Shown: positions 1-12,032, counted from the stretch's first letter. The stretch: 37,709 nt of DNA from Mycobacterium sp. (GCA_025963385.1 JAOPUT010000282.1:1-37709); one strand, 5' to 3'. Numbers and translations are program-made. Notes: generated by a model from the sequence alone, not told the origin.

Positions 1-1824
<1,824 letters not shown>

Positions 1825-1828
<4 letters not shown>

Positions 1829-3144
1829 CGATACTCACTCAACCTTGGCCAGAGCCCGAGCGCCACCGCGATCGCCGCGATGACGCTGAGCACCGCCGCG
1901 CCGACCGTCGCGCCGGACAGCACCCGCCGCGCGTTGACGATGTCGTTGCGCAGCTGTTGACGGCTCTCCCCGATGCCCTTCGACAGCGCGGCATCGAGCT
2001 TGTCGAACGCGGGGGTCGAGTCGTCCTCGCCGGTGCCGAGAGCCACCTGGGTGGCGGCCTGGTAGTTGCCGACCGCGATGTAGGCGTTGATCCGATCGTC
2101 GGCAGCGCGCCAGCGGCGCAACAGTTGTTCGGCGTCCTTGAGATCGGCCTTGTCGATCGCGTCGTCGCGGCCCAGATAGTCGGCGAGCTGCTGCTGCATG
2201 GTGTCGATGCGCTGGTAGTACGACTGCTTGCGGACACCCTCGTCGCCGCGGCGGATCAGCGACAGCGTCTCGTCCGCACGGGCCTGCTGTGCGGTGATCG
2301 CCATGGTCGTGACGGTCTTGAGGGACTCGGCGGCCGTGCTCTTGGCGCTGCGGCTGTCTGCGGTGGAGATCGTCAGCGCCGTGCCGACCCACACGATCAT
2401 GATGAGCACCGCGAGGCCGCCCGCGACGAACCCGATGTTGACGCGCCGCCGGGTCCGCCGGGCCAGCCACCGGTTCGCGAACGCCCCGAACATCAGCGTC
2501 GCCAGCACCACCAGGATCACCGGCGCCGGGATCCTGGTCGACGCGGTCGTCTCGGTGTCGACCTGCGTGCTGGTCTCCTCGTACAGCCGCTGCGCGTCGG
2601 GCAGGATCTGCGTCTGCATCAGCGACGACGCCTCCGACAGATACGACGAACCGACAGGGTTGCCTGCCCGGTTGTTGGTGCGCGCGGTCTCGACCAGACC
2701 GGTGTAGACCGCGAGCTGGGCGTTGACTCGGCCGAGCAGCTGGACCATCTCGTCGTCGGTGAGCCCGCTCGAAGCGCGAGTCACCGCCACCGACGCATCG
2801 GTGATGGCCTGTTCGTAGCGCTGGCGGACGGCGCGCGGCTCCGCGCCCGAGATGAACGCGGTCGCAGCTGCCGCGTCGGCGACCGAGAGGGTCGTGTAGA
2901 GCTGGCCGGCGGCAAACGCGAGCGGCTCGGTGTGGTCGAGCACGTTCGACAGCGCCTGCTGACGGTCGTTGATGGTCGTCGACGTCGCGAACGCGCAGGC
3001 GATCACCAACGCGGCGAGCACGAAGCCGATCGTGAGGATCCGGCCTGGCGTCGTCCAGAGAAACCACCACCGCGGATGCGCTGGCCTTGTCTGCGAGCGC
3101 GACGCAAGGGGCTCGGTGGAAGGGTGCGCCAACTCCACAGTCAC
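1825..3144 (-). CDS. glnX: Membrane sensor GlnX (Rv0412c family)
   Basis: A 439-residue membrane protein, the intermediary between GlnH and cytosolic PknG. I chose the GTG at 3144 (VTVELAHPSTEP) because this start gives the length and N-terminus I recall for the M. tuberculosis protein. An upstream ATG at 3243 would add 33 residues without recognisable similarity. Four membrane segments are visible: near residues 26-50, two close together in the middle (VILVVLATLMFGAF and GFVAGGLAVLIMIVWVG) and one near the C-terminus (VGAAVLSVIAAIAVALGLW). Between them are two helical extracytoplasmic stretches, consistent with helical-bundle sensors. The stop overlaps glnH by four bases. Confidence 0.9.
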
Positions 3145-3289
3145 CTGTGCGCGGACCTCTGCTTTCGGTCTTCTTTCCCGACTCCTCAACTGTAAAGGAA
3201 TTCTAAGAGCAGGGGGCGGGACGCGCGGGACAATCGAGGACACCCACGTAGATCAGCGAATCTCGGCGCGCCTTCCCTATCCTGAAGAC
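3145..3289. promoter_or_regulatory. Divergent glnX / mutT3 promoter region
   Basis: This 145-bp gap carries both promoters. On the plus strand TATCCT (3278-3283) fits the mycobacterial -10 consensus TANNNT and lies exactly six bases before the mutT3 GTG, so the mutT3 mRNA is probably leaderless. An AT-richer patch near 3186-3210 could hold the leftward glnX promoter, but I cannot place its hexamers. AGAGG around 3154-3158 is a possible glnX ribosome site. Confidence 0.5.
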
Positions 3290-3787
3290 GTGCGTGGTGA
3301 CGGGGACGGCTGGGTTTTGTCGGAGGACGGCGTGCCCTTCTGGGGACTGCACGGCGCGGCGGGTCTGCTGCTGCGGGCCCCGTGTCCCGACGGCAGCGCC
3401 GCAGTGCTGCTGCAGCACCGCGCGCCATGGAGCCATCAGGGCGGCACCTGGAGCCTGCCGGGAGGCGCCCGCGACAGCCACGAGACCGTCGAGCAGGCCG
3501 CCGTCCGCGAAGCGCACGAGGAAGCCGGGCTGACCCGTGATCAGCTCGTGGTGCGCGGCACGGTCGTCACCGCCGAGGCCAAGGGCGGGCAGTGGACCTA
3601 CACGACGGTGATCGCCGACGCACCAGAACCGCTGGAGACGGTGCCCAACCGCGAAAGCTCCGAGCTGCGCTGGGTCGCCGAGGACGAGGTGGCCGAACTG
3701 CCACTGCATCCCGGCTTCGCGGCGAGCTGGGAGCGGCTGCGCACGGAGTCGGCGTCACTGCCGTTCCAGCTCAATCGCGAGCCCTGA
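3290..3787 (+). CDS. mutT3: Nudix hydrolase MutT3
   Basis: A 165-residue Nudix hydrolase of the MutT3 type. Mycobacterial MutT proteins clean oxidised nucleotides, though MutT3 specificity is less firm than that of MutT1. The Nudix box GX5EX7REX2EEXG is intact at about residues 59-80. The GTG start at 3290 is chosen because VRGDGDGW matches the conserved beginning of the family body and because a -10 hexamer sits six bases upstream. The frame is open further upstream to 2969, but that extension runs antisense through glnX and is not credible. The 3' end overlaps thiE by 17 bp, tail to tail. Confidence 0.9.
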   Translation: MRGDGDGWVLSEDGVPFWGLHGAAGLLLRAPCPDGSAAVLLQHRAPWSHQGGTWSLPGGARDSHETVEQAAVREAHEEAGLTRDQLVVRGTVVTAEAKGGQWTYTTVIADAPEPLETVPNRESSELRWVAEDEVAELPLHPGFAASWERLRTESASLPFQLNREP

Positions 3788-4442
3788 GCGCCGACGCCAG
3801 CTCCCGGGCCGCCGCAGCGGGGTCCTCGGCCGCGGTGATGGCCCGCACCACCACCACTCGCCGCGCACCGGCGTCCAGCACCTCGCCGAGCCGTCCCGCG
3901 TCGATGCCCCCGATCGCGAACCACGGCTTCTCGGTGCCCAGCGCGGCAGCAGTGCGGACCAGGTCGAGCCCGGGCGCCGTGCGCCCTGGCTTCGTCGGCG
4001 TCGGCCAGCAGGGGCCGACGCAGAAGTAGTCGACGGCCTCGTCGACGGCGGCCCGGACCTGTTCGGCGTCGTGGGTGGACCGCCCGATCAGTGGGGCGGC
4101 GCCGATGACGTCGCGGGCGATGGGCAGGGGCAGGTCGTCCTGGCCGAGGTGCAGCACGTCGGCGCCTGCCGCCCTGGCGATGTCGGCGCGGTCGTTGACG
4201 GCGAAGAGGGCGCCGTGCCTGCGGGCGGCGTCGGCGAGGATCTCGAGCGCCTCGAGTTCCCCGCGCGCCTCCAGGGCGCCGAACTGCTTCTCTCCCGCGG
4301 AGCCCTTGTCACGGAGCTGGATGACGTCGACCCCACCGGCCAGGGCGGCGTCGGCGAACTCGGCGAGGTCACCGCGTTCGCGCCTGGCGTCGGTGCACAG
4401 ATAGAGCCTGGCGGCCGCGAGCCGCTGAAGTGGATCACGCAT
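3771..4442 (-). CDS. thiE: Thiamine-phosphate synthase ThiE
   Basis: Joins HMP-pyrophosphate to the thiazole phosphate to make thiamine phosphate. The 223-residue product has the TIM-barrel landmarks of Thi[10 protein letters not shown] near residue 40, [41 protein letters not shown] (phosphate-binding loop) and WFAIGGI. The ATG at 4442 is chosen over the longer frame to 4487 because it gives the family length and lies seven bases after a TAACGT -10 element on the minus strand, suggesting a leaderless mRNA. It faces away from thiO and does not share the riboswitch leader. The 3' end overlaps mutT3. Confidence 0.95.
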   Translation of the reverse strand: MRDPLQRLAAARLYLCTDARRERGDLAEFADAALAGGVDVIQLRDKGSAGEKQFGALEARGELEALEILADAARRHGALFAVNDRADIARAAGADVLHLGQDDLPLPIARDVIGAAPLIGRSTHDAEQVRAAVDEAVDYFCVGPCWPTPTKPGRTAPGLDLVRTAAALGTEKPWFAIGGIDAGRLGEVLDAGARRVVVVRAITAAEDPAAAARELASALRARD

Positions 4443-4449
4443 GCCGCGA

Positions 4450-4455
4450 ACGTTA
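4450..4455 (-). promoter_or_regulatory. thiE -10 element (leaderless candidate)
   Basis: TAACGT on the minus strand, followed by seven bases and then the thiE ATG at 4442. This spacing puts the transcription start at or next to the start codon. No convincing -35 is visible. Confidence 0.5.
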
Positions 4456-4467
4456 GCGACCGGCGAG

Positions 4468-4473
4468 TACCCT
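4468..4473 (+). promoter_or_regulatory. thiO operon -10 element
   Basis: TACCCT fits TANNNT. It would start transcription near 4480, right at the 5' edge of the TPP aptamer. It lies only about 13 bp from the opposing thiE -10, so the two promoters are back to back. Confidence 0.45.
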
Positions 4474-4480
4474 TGGGCAC

Positions 4481-4577
4481 ACGACACGGGAGTCCCGGGA
4501 CCGGGGGCTGAGAGTGGGTGCGATAGCCACCCTTACCGTCACACCTGATCCGGGTCATGCCGGCGTAGGAAGGAATG
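4481..4577 (+). ncRNA. TPP riboswitch (THI element)
   Basis: This leader carries the conserved thiamine pyrophosphate aptamer blocks in order: CTGAGAG at 4508-4514, ACCCTT, ACCTGATC at 4543-4550, then GGGTCATGCCGGCGTAGGA. The 3' aptamer strand runs straight into the purine-rich AGGAAGGA that is also the thiO ribosome site, about seven bases before the TTG start. There is no room for an intrinsic terminator, so control by hiding the ribosome site when TPP is bound is the likely mechanism. The exact ends are approximate. Confidence 0.93.
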
Positions 4578-4581
4578 GGAG

Positions 4582-5601
4582 TTGCGTCCGCACCAGACAG
4601 AGCCATCGCTGGCCGTCGTCGGCGGCGGCGTCATCGGGCTGTCGATCGCGCGCCGCGCGGCGCTCGACGGTTGGTCGGTGCGCGTGCACCGCACCGATGC
4701 GCACGGCGCCTCCTGGGTGGCAGGCGGCATGCTGGCTCCCCACAGCGAGGGCTGGCCCGGCGAGGAGAAGCTACTGCAGATCGGCCTCGATTCACTGCAG
4801 ATGTGGCACGACGACTTCCTCGACGGCTTGCCTCCCGAGGTCGTCACGGCTCGCGAGTCACTGGTGGTCGCCGTCGACCGCGCCGACGCCGCGGATCTGG
4901 CCACGACGGGGGAATGGCTTGCCGCTCAAGGGCATCCGGTGACGCCGACCAGATCGGCACGTGACCTCGAGCCGCTGCTCGCGCAGGGTATCCGGCATGG
5001 GTTCGTGGCCGAAACCGAACTGGCCGTTGACAACCGGGCCGTCGTCGGTGCACTTGCCGCGCAGTGCGAGACACTCGGTGTGACATGGGCCTTGCCCGTC
5101 GAATCGCTGGACGAGGCGCGTGACGCCGATGTCGTCGTGATCGCCAACGGCATCGATGCGCCCACGCTGTGGCCGGGATTGCCGATCCGGCCCGTCAAGG
5201 GTGAGGTGCTGCGACTGCGCTGGCGGCGCGGTTGTATGCCGTTGCCGCAGCGAGTGATTAGAGCCAGGGTGCACGGCAGGCAGGTGTACCTGGTGCCACG
5301 CGCCGACGGCGTGGTGGTCGGCGCCACGCAGTACGAGCACGGCAGGGACACCGCGCCCGCCGTGGCAGGCGTCCGCGAGCTGCTCGACGACGCATGTGAG
5401 GTGATGCCCGCACTCGGCGAGTACGAGCTCGCCGAGTGTTCCGCCGGGTTGCGCCCGATGACACCGGACAACATGCCGCTCGTCGGCAGGCTGGACGACC
5501 GCACGCTGGTCGCCGCAGGCCACGGCCGTTCCGGTTTCCTGCTGGCACCGTGGACCGCGGATCGCATCGCTACGGAGCTGAAAGTGGGTGTGGCCGTATG
5601 A
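4582..5601 (+). CDS. thiO: Glycine oxidase ThiO
   Basis: FAD enzyme that oxidises glycine to the imine (dehydroglycine) used by ThiG to build the thiazole ring. The product has 339 residues. The dinucleotide-binding motif VVGGGVIGLSIARRA is at about residues 12-26, and the DAO-family C-terminus GLRPMTPDNMPLVG and GHGRSGFLLAP is present. The start is TTG at 4582, just after AGGAAGGA. The ATG at 4575 is in another frame and gives an unrelated product. Expression is predicted to be switched by the TPP riboswitch. The stop overlaps the ATG of the first repeat unit (ATGA). Confidence 0.93.
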   Translation: MRPHQTEPSLAVVGGGVIGLSIARRAALDGWSVRVHRTDAHGASWVAGGMLAPHSEGWPGEEKLLQIGLDSLQMWHDDFLDGLPPEVVTARESLVVAVDRADAADLATTGEWLAAQGHPVTPTRSARDLEPLLAQGIRHGFVAETELAVDNRAVVGALAAQCETLGVTWALPVESLDEARDADVVVIANGIDAPTLWPGLPIRPVKGEVLRLRWRRGCMPLPQRVIRARVHGRQVYLVPRADGVVVGATQYEHGRDTAPAVAGVRELLDDACEVMPALGEYELAECSAGLRPMTPDNMPLVGRLDDRTLVAAGHGRSGFLLAPWTADRIATELKVGVAV

Positions 5602-5701
5602 AACTGCGGATGGGAGGAGCGATATGAGACTGCGGACGCGAGGAGCGATATGAGACTGCGGACGCGAGGAGCAATATGAGACTGCGGACGCGAGGAGCAA
5701 T
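5598..5701 (+). repeat. Four tandem 26-bp repeats between thiO and thiS
   Basis: Four head-to-tail 26-bp units start at 5598, 5624, 5650 and 5676. Units 3 and 4 are identical; unit 2 differs from them by one base (GCGATATG against GCAATATG); unit 1 is the most divergent. Each unit has a ribosome-site-like GAGGAG and ends right before the next ATG. The array fills exactly the gap between the thiO stop and the thiS start. It resembles a minisatellite and could vary in copy number. Confidence 0.97.

Positions 5702-5705
<4 letters not shown>
5598..5705 (+). other. Chain of four coupled 9-codon mini-ORFs
   Basis: Each repeat unit can be read as ATG plus eight codons plus TGA: 5598-5627 (MKLRMGGAI), 5624-5653, 5650-5679 and 5676-5705 (all MRLRTRGAI). 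Every TGA overlaps the next ATG as ATGA, the first ATG overlaps the thiO stop, and the last TGA overlaps the thiS ATG. Because 26 is not a multiple of three, each step changes frame and forces a stop and restart. A role in passing ribosomes from thiO to thiS is inference; whether the peptides are made is unknown. Confidence 0.7.
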
Positions 5706-7417
<1,712 letters not shown>

Positions 7418-7421
7418 GATC

Positions 7422-8351
7422 ATGGGCCGAGTGATCGAATTGCGCGGACTGACGAAGGTCTTCGGGCGGGGTGTCGGGAGCACCCGCGCGGTCGACGATC
7501 TCACCTGTTCGATCGAATCAGGCGTCGTCACCGGATTTCTCGGCCCCAACGGGGCAGGCAAGACCACGACCATGCGGATGATCCTCGGACTCGATCATCC
7601 GACATCGGGAACCGCGACCATTGACGGCAAGACCTATCGCCAGTTGACGGACCCGATCCGCACCGTCGGCGCGCTGCTCGACGCCAAGCAGGTCCACCCC
7701 AACCGCTCGGCGCGCGATCACCTGCGTTGGCTGGCCGCCACCGGCGGGATCCCGTTCACCAGGGTCGACGAGGTGCTCGACATCGTCGGACTGGACGCGG
7801 TCGCCGACAAGAGGGCGGGAACGCTGTCGCTGGGCATGGGCCAGCGTCTCGGCATCGCCGCGGCGCTGCTCGGCAACCCGGGTGTGCTGCTGTTCGACGA
7901 GCCGGTGAACGGGTTGGATCCCGAGGGGATCCGCTGGGTGCGCACGCTGATGCGGGCCCTCGCGGCGGAGGGCCGCACGGTCCTGGTGTCGAGTCATCTG
8001 CTGGCCGAGATGGCCAACACCGCGGACCGGCTGGTGGTGATCGGCAGGGGAAGACTCATCTCGTCGACGACCGTCAGCGAGTTCGTCAGCCGCTCGGGGG
8101 CCGACGCGGTCCGCGTGCGCAGTCCGCAGCTGGAGACGCTGACCGAGTTGCTCACCGGCGCAGGCATCGACGTGGAGGCCGAGCCCGACGGTACGGCCCT
8201 CTCGGTGCGCGGGGCGGCGATCGAGGTCATCGGCGAGCTGGCGGCCCGCAACGCGGTCATCCTTCACGAGCTCAGCACCCGGCAGGCTTCGCTGGAGGAT
8301 GCCTACCTGCGACTGACCGACGGCGACGTGCAGTACCGGGCGGGCCGATGA
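7422..8351 (+). CDS. ABC transporter ATP-binding protein (exporter type)
   Basis: A 309-residue ATPase. Walker A is GPNGAGKTTT near residue 43. The signature is LSLGMGQRLGIA, a variant of LSGGQ typical of the DrrA/NatA group. Walker B is VLLFDEPVNGLDPEG and the H-loop is VSSHLLAEM. The last ~90 residues form the C-terminal extension common in drug-exporter ATPases. It starts five bases after the SGNH hydrolase stop and overlaps the permease gene as ATGA. It probably powers export of a small hydrophobic compound; the cargo cannot be told from the sequence. Confidence 0.9.
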   Translation: MGRVIELRGLTKVFGRGVGSTRAVDDLTCSIESGVVTGFLGPNGAGKTTTMRMILGLDHPTSGTATIDGKTYRQLTDPIRTVGALLDAKQVHPNRSARDHLRWLAATGGIPFTRVDEVLDIVGLDAVADKRAGTLSLGMGQRLGIAAALLGNPGVLLFDEPVNGLDPEGIRWVRTLMRALAAEGRTVLVSSHLLAEMANTADRLVVIGRGRLISSTTVSEFVSRSGADAVRVRSPQLETLTELLTGAGIDVEAEPDGTALSVRGAAIEVIGELAARNAVILHELSTRQASLEDAYLRLTDGDVQYRAGR

Positions 8352-9106
8352 GCGCCATCGCGGCGATCAACGCCGAGCGCATCAAGCTGTCGACCATCCG
8401 GTCGCCGCTCTGGTCCGGCATCGCCGCTGCGGTGTGCAGTCTCGGCATCGCCGCGCTGCAGGGCGGGACGGCGTACGGCGCGGGGAGTCTCTCGCCGGAA
8501 CGCGCCGTCATCGGGGTGGCGATCTTCGGGGTGCCGGTGTTGATGGTGCTGGCCGCGATGACGGTCACGGGGGAGTACCGCAGCGGGATGATCCGCGCGA
8601 CGTTCATCGCCAACCCCAGTCGGACCACGGTGCTGGCCGCGAAGGCCGTTGTGGCGGTGGTGTTCTCCGGGGTCTACACGATGCTGTTCACGATCGCCGC
8701 GCTGGTGGTCGCACGACTGTCGTCCGATCCGTTGGTCGGTGCCGGCCTGTCGCTGGCCGACGGTGGGGTGTGGCGCCTGGTGCTCGCCATGGCGCTGTAC
8801 GCGGCGCTGGCGGCGGTGCTCGGGGTCGGTGTCGGCGCGCTGCTGAGGCATACCGCGGGTGCCGTGGCGCTGCTGTTGCTGTGGCCGCTCGTCGTCGAGC
8901 CGATCCTGGCGAACCTGCCCGACGTGGGCCCCACCGTCGGTCCCTACCTGCCGTTCGGCAACGTCTTCGCCTTCACCGGTGTGCAATGGCTCTACCCGAC
9001 GTACGACATGCCGTGGGGATCGTTCGGATCGCTGGTCTACTTCGTGTTGTTCGTCGGGATCGTGTTCGGCGGCGCGGTGCTCGTGCTCAATCGGCGTGAC
9101 GCGTGA
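8348..9106 (+). CDS. ABC-2 type membrane permease
   Basis: A 252-residue integral membrane protein that pairs with the preceding ATPase. Six hydrophobic stretches are visible (near residues 20-40, 53-73, 103-126, 145-165, 174-190 and 230-247), the usual ABC-2 layout. TVTGEYRSGMIRATF after the second segment is the cytoplasmic coupling motif seen in this family. The ATG at 8348 overlaps the ATPase stop. It could export drugs or lipids; nothing in the sequence decides. Confidence 0.88.
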   Translation: MSAIAAINAERIKLSTIRSPLWSGIAAAVCSLGIAALQGGTAYGAGSLSPERAVIGVAIFGVPVLMVLAAMTVTGEYRSGMIRATFIANPSRTTVLAAKAVVAVVFSGVYTMLFTIAALVVARLSSDPLVGAGLSLADGGVWRLVLAMALYAALAAVLGVGVGALLRHTAGAVALLLLWPLVVEPILANLPDVGPTVGPYLPFGNVFAFTGVQWLYPTYDMPWGSFGSLVYFVLFVGIVFGGAVLVLNRRDA

Positions 9107-9139
9107 TGACGGCGTAGAGCACGGTTCTACCCGTCGACG

Positions 9140-9161
9140 ATTGCGTGAAACGTCATCCAAT
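9140..9161. promoter_or_regulatory. Predicted MarR operator, site A
   Basis: An imperfect 22-bp palindrome of the form ATTG-N2-TGA-N4-TCA-N2-CAAT lies just upstream of the MarR gene. It matches site C at 19 of 22 positions. This suggests autoregulation. Confidence 0.65.
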
Positions 9162-9169
9162 GCTGGAAG

Positions 9170-9652
9170 ATGTTGAGCATGGCCGTGTGGTTGACGCCGT
9201 CGCAAGGACGAACGTGGTTGAGCTACATGCGCGTGTATCACCGGCTGGAATTCGAGATGAACCGCCAGCTGCAGGCCGAGTGCGGGCTTTCGCTCGCCGA
9301 CTACACGGTGCTGAATGCGCTGTCCGCCGCGCCGGGACGACGGCTGCGGCTCTCGCAGTTGGCCACGACGATCGGCTGGGAGCGCAGCCGGTTGTCCCAC
9401 CACCTGCAGCGGATGGCCGGACGCGGTTTCGTGGACCGGGTGCGGTCGGACACCGACGGCCGGGCGACCGACGCACTGCTGACCGATACCGGCCTGAAGA
9501 CCCTGCGGGCCGCGGCGCCCAAGCACGTGGCGTGGGTGCGCAAGCTGTTCTTCTCCGACCTCGACGACGACCGGGTCGTCGAACTCGGTGACCTGCTCGA
9601 CGAGGTCTATCGAACGATCTTGCGCGAGGGCACCCTGCCGACACCGGACTGA
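9170..9652 (+). CDS. MarR-family transcriptional regulator
   Basis: A 160-residue winged-helix regulator. The MarR fold is recognisable: an N-terminal helix (YHRLEFEMNRQLQ), the HTH (LRLSQLATTIGWERSRLSHH, then LQRMAGRGFVDRV) and the wing with SDTDGRATDALLT, the DxR pattern of the family. The start is ATG 9170 or ATG 9179 (MAVWL); the second is equally plausible. A palindromic operator sits 8 bp upstream. The gene is convergent with the SDR gene (three-base gap), whose promoter carries related sites, so the pair probably forms a regulator/target unit. Confidence 0.9.
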   Translation: MLSMAVWLTPSQGRTWLSYMRVYHRLEFEMNRQLQAECGLSLADYTVLNALSAAPGRRLRLSQLATTIGWERSRLSHHLQRMAGRGFVDRVRSDTDGRATDALLTDTGLKTLRAAAPKHVAWVRKLFFSDLDDDRVVELGDLLDEVYRTILREGTLPTPD

Positions 9653-9655
9653 GCT

Positions 9656-10402
9656 CTAGGTCTGGACTTCGCCACCGTCGACGAACATCTCGCTGCCCGT
9701 CATGAAGCTGCTCGCAGGCGACGCGAGGAACACCACTGCGGCGGCGATCTCCTCGGGTTGGCCGATCCGGCCCAGCGTCACGTCCTTGGTGAGGGTCTCC
9801 AGCAGCTCCTTCTCGCCGCCGCTCGGCGCAAGGCCGATGAGGCCCGGCGTTTCGACGGGACCGGGCACCAGTGTGTTCACCCGGATACCGCGCTCCGCCA
9901 ACTCTGCTGCCCACGTCCGGCCGAAGGACCGGACGGCGGCCTTGGAGGCGGCGTAGACGCCGAACGACGGGATACCCCTCGACGCCGACGTGGACCCCGA
10001 CAGGATGATCGACGCTCCGTCGTTCAGCAGCGGCAGGACCTTCTGCACGGTGAAGAGCGTGCCTGCGACGTTCCGCTGGAAGGTGTCGAGGAAGTGCTCC
10101 ATGGTGACGTCGGCGAGCGTCGCGAACTCGCCGCCGCCCGCGTTGGTGAACACCGCGTCGAGACCACCGCCGTGGGCGGTCACCGCGTCCACGATGGCCT
10201 CCAGCTGGGCGGGGTCGCTCACGTCGCTACGGATTCCGGTCGCCGACGGTCCGATGGAGGCGACGGCGGTGTCGATCGTCGACTGGTTGCGGCCGGTGAG
10301 GAAGACGTGCGCACCCGCCTCGGCGAGAGCGCGGGCTGACGCGAGCCCGATCCCCGCGGTGCCTCCGGTGACGAGTGCGTTCTTGCCGTCCAGGGATCCC
10401 AT
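9656..10402 (-). CDS. Short-chain dehydrogenase/reductase (MarR-linked)
   Basis: A 248-residue classical SDR. The nucleotide motif is TGGTAGIG, followed by NAGGG, catalytic Ser in ILSGSTSASRG, Tyr-Lys in YAASK, and the C-terminal FVDGGEVQT. The ATG at 10402 (MGSLDGKN) is chosen because AAAGGAG lies a few bases upstream. The longer frame to 10429 would run into the operator. NAD(P)H-dependent reduction of an unknown carbonyl or quinone is likely. The predicted MarR operator B lies between the promoter and the ribosome site. Confidence 0.9.
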   Translation of the reverse strand: MGSLDGKNALVTGGTAGIGLASARALAEAGAHVFLTGRNQSTIDTAVASIGPSATGIRSDVSDPAQLEAIVDAVTAHGGGLDAVFTNAGGGEFATLADVTMEHFLDTFQRNVAGTLFTVQKVLPLLNDGASIILSGSTSASRGIPSFGVYAASKAAVRSFGRTWAAELAERGIRVNTLVPGPVETPGLIGLAPSGGEKELLETLTKDVTLGRIGQPEEIAAAVVFLASPASSFMTGSEMFVDGGEVQT

Positions 10403-10413
10403 CGCTACTCCTT

Positions 10414-10435
10414 TTGCGTGATGTTTCACTTATCT
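10414..10435. promoter_or_regulatory. Predicted MarR operator, site B
   Basis: TTTGCGTGATGTTTCAC with a perfect GTGA-N4-TCAC core lies just upstream of the SDR ribosome site. Its right flank is weaker than in sites A and C. It would block transcription of the SDR gene when bound. Confidence 0.55.
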
Positions 10436-10450
10436 TTGAGCGTCCACCAC

Positions 10451-10472
10451 ATTGCGTGATATGTCAACCAAT
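10451..10472. promoter_or_regulatory. Predicted MarR operator, site C
   Basis: Same motif as site A, ATTG-N2-TGA-N4-TCA-N2-CAAT, with the centre 37 bp from site B. It lies in the gap between the SDR gene and lpqL and could act on either. Confidence 0.65.
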
Positions 10473-10520
10473 CGGCACGGCGTCGACGTGGCGGCTGAAG
10501 GCATGACTACCGTGGGCGGC

Positions 10521-12032
10521 ATGCGGCGGAGATCTCGGGCGGTCCTGACGGCGTTGACGACGATCGTGTTTGCGGTTGGCGTCGCCGGATGCGGCAAGCA
10601 GGCCGCCGAACAGCAGCCGTCGGCGTCGTCGAGCACCCCGTCGACGCCCGCCACGGATTTCGCTGCGATGCTGCGGGACCACGTCACCCCCGACGCGATG
10701 CTGGCGCACCTCAAGAAGCTGCAGGAGATCGCCGACGCCAACGGTGGCACCAGGGCCCTCGGCACGCCCGGATACGACGCGAGTGTCGACTACGTCGCCG
10801 GGGTGTTGCGGGACAAGGGGTTCGACGTGCAGACCAACGACTTCGACGTCCGAGTTCCCTACGCCGACGAGCCGGTGGTCACCGTCGGTGGCGAACGGGT
10901 CAAGTCCGCGCCGCTGCTGTACACCATCGGCACGACGCAGGCAGGCGTCAGCGGGCGCCTGGTGGCCGCCCCCCAAGGCCCCAAACCGGGCTGTGCGCCG
11001 ACGGACTACGACGGCCTCGACGTCAAGGGTGCCATCGTCCTGGTGGATCGAGGAGCCTGCCCGTTCGGCGAGAAGCAGACCGTGGCCGCCGAGCGCGGTG
11101 CCGCAGGCCTGATCGTCGCGAACAACGTCGAAGGTGACGATCTCGGCGGTGGCACGCTCGGGGAGGACACCGACGTCAAGATCCCGGCGGTCAGCATCTC
11201 CAAGGAGGACGGCGCCCGGCTCCGGCAGACTCCCGCCGCCGCTACCGTCGCACTGCACGCAGGCGTCCGCGTCGACCGCACCCGCAACGTCATCGCACAG
11301 ACCAGGACGGGCTCGCCCGAGAACGTGGTGATGGCAGGCGCCCACCTCGACAGCGTTCCGGAGGGGCCCGGCATCAACGACAACGGCTCCGGCTCGGCCG
11401 CCGTGCTGGAAACCGCTGTGCAACTGGGTAGTTCGCCTCAGGTGAAGAACGCGGTGCGGTTCGCCTTCTGGGCGGCCGAGGAGGAGGGCCTGGTCGGCTC
11501 CGCCAAGTACCTCCAGACCCTCGACGTCGAGGCGCTCAGGAACATCGCGCTGTACCTGAACTTCGACATGCTGGCCTCTCCGAACCCCGGCTACTTCACC
11601 TACGACGGCGACCAGTCCTTGCCCCCCACGGACAGCGTCCCGCGTGTTCCCGAGGGTTCGGCGGGCATCGAGCGCCTGCTGGCCGACTATCTCCACCGTG
11701 CCGGCAAGGAACCGCGTGACACCAGCTTCGACGGACGCTCGGACTACGACGGCTTCACGCAGGCCGGCATCCCGGCGGGCGGATTGTTCTCCGGCGCCGA
11801 GGACAAGAAGAGCGACGACGAGGCGAAGATCTGGGGAGGCGCGGCCAATGAGCCGTTCGATCCCAACTATCACAAGAGTTCCGACACCTTCGATCATCTC
11901 GACCACGAGTCGCTCGGCATCCAGGGCAAGGGCGTGGCCTATGCCATCGGCCTCTACGCGCAGGACGAAACCGGCCGCAACGGCGTACCCGCCCGTGCGG
12001 ACCGCACGCGCCACGTGGTGAGCTCGTCATGA
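10521..12032 (+). CDS. lpqL: Lipoprotein aminopeptidase LpqL (M28 family)
   Basis: A 503-residue cell-surface zinc aminopeptidase. The ATG at 10521 gives an ideal lipoprotein signal (RRRSRAVLTALTTIVF, lipobox GVAGC, Cys24). Upstream starts at 10452, 10461 and 10503 would add residues before it, and the first two lie inside a predicted operator. A PA domain (about 130-250) is inserted before the peptidase core. All M28 residues are present: H275 (GAHLDS), D287 (NDNGSG), catalytic base E320 and ligand E321 (AAEEEGLVGS), D349 (NFDM) and H451 (YHKSSDT). Its length and motifs match M. tuberculosis LpqL. The stop overlaps the next gene as ATGA. Confidence 0.94.
   Translation: MRRRSRAVLTALTTIVFAVGVAGCGKQAAEQQPSASSSTPSTPATDFAAMLRDHVTPDAMLAHLKKLQEIADANGGTRALGTPGYDASVDYVAGVLRDKGFDVQTNDFDVRVPYADEPVVTVGGERVKSAPLLYTIGTTQAGVSGRLVAAPQGPKPGCAPTDYDGLDVKGAIVLVDRGACPFGEKQTVAAERGAAGLIVANNVEGDDLGGGTLGEDTDVKIPAVSISKEDGARLRQTPAAATVALHAGVRVDRTRNVIAQTRTGSPENVVMAGAHLDSVPEGPGINDNGSGSAAVLETAVQLGSSPQVKNAVRFAFWAAEEEGLVGSAKYLQTLDVEALRNIALYLNFDMLASPNPGYFTYDGDQSLPPTDSVPRVPEGSAGIERLLADYLHRAGKEPRDTSFDGRSDYDGFTQAGIPAGGLFSGAEDKKSDDEAKIWGGAANEPFDPNYHKSSDTFDHLDHESLGIQGKGVAYAIGLYAQDETGRNGVPARADRTRHVVSSS

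Noticed and set aside
2969..3289. N-terminal extension of MutT3
   Set aside because: The extension is antisense to glnX, unrelated to the Nudix family, and lies upstream of a promoter that fits the GTG at 3290.
4575..4964. ATG 4575 as start of a gene in the thiO leader
   Set aside because: It is in a different frame from thiO and its product has no flavoprotein motif. TTG 4582 gives the conserved ThiO N-terminus.
5598..5701. CRISPR-like direct repeats
   Set aside because: The 26-bp units abut with no spacers, have coding-type start and stop signals, and no cas genes are present.
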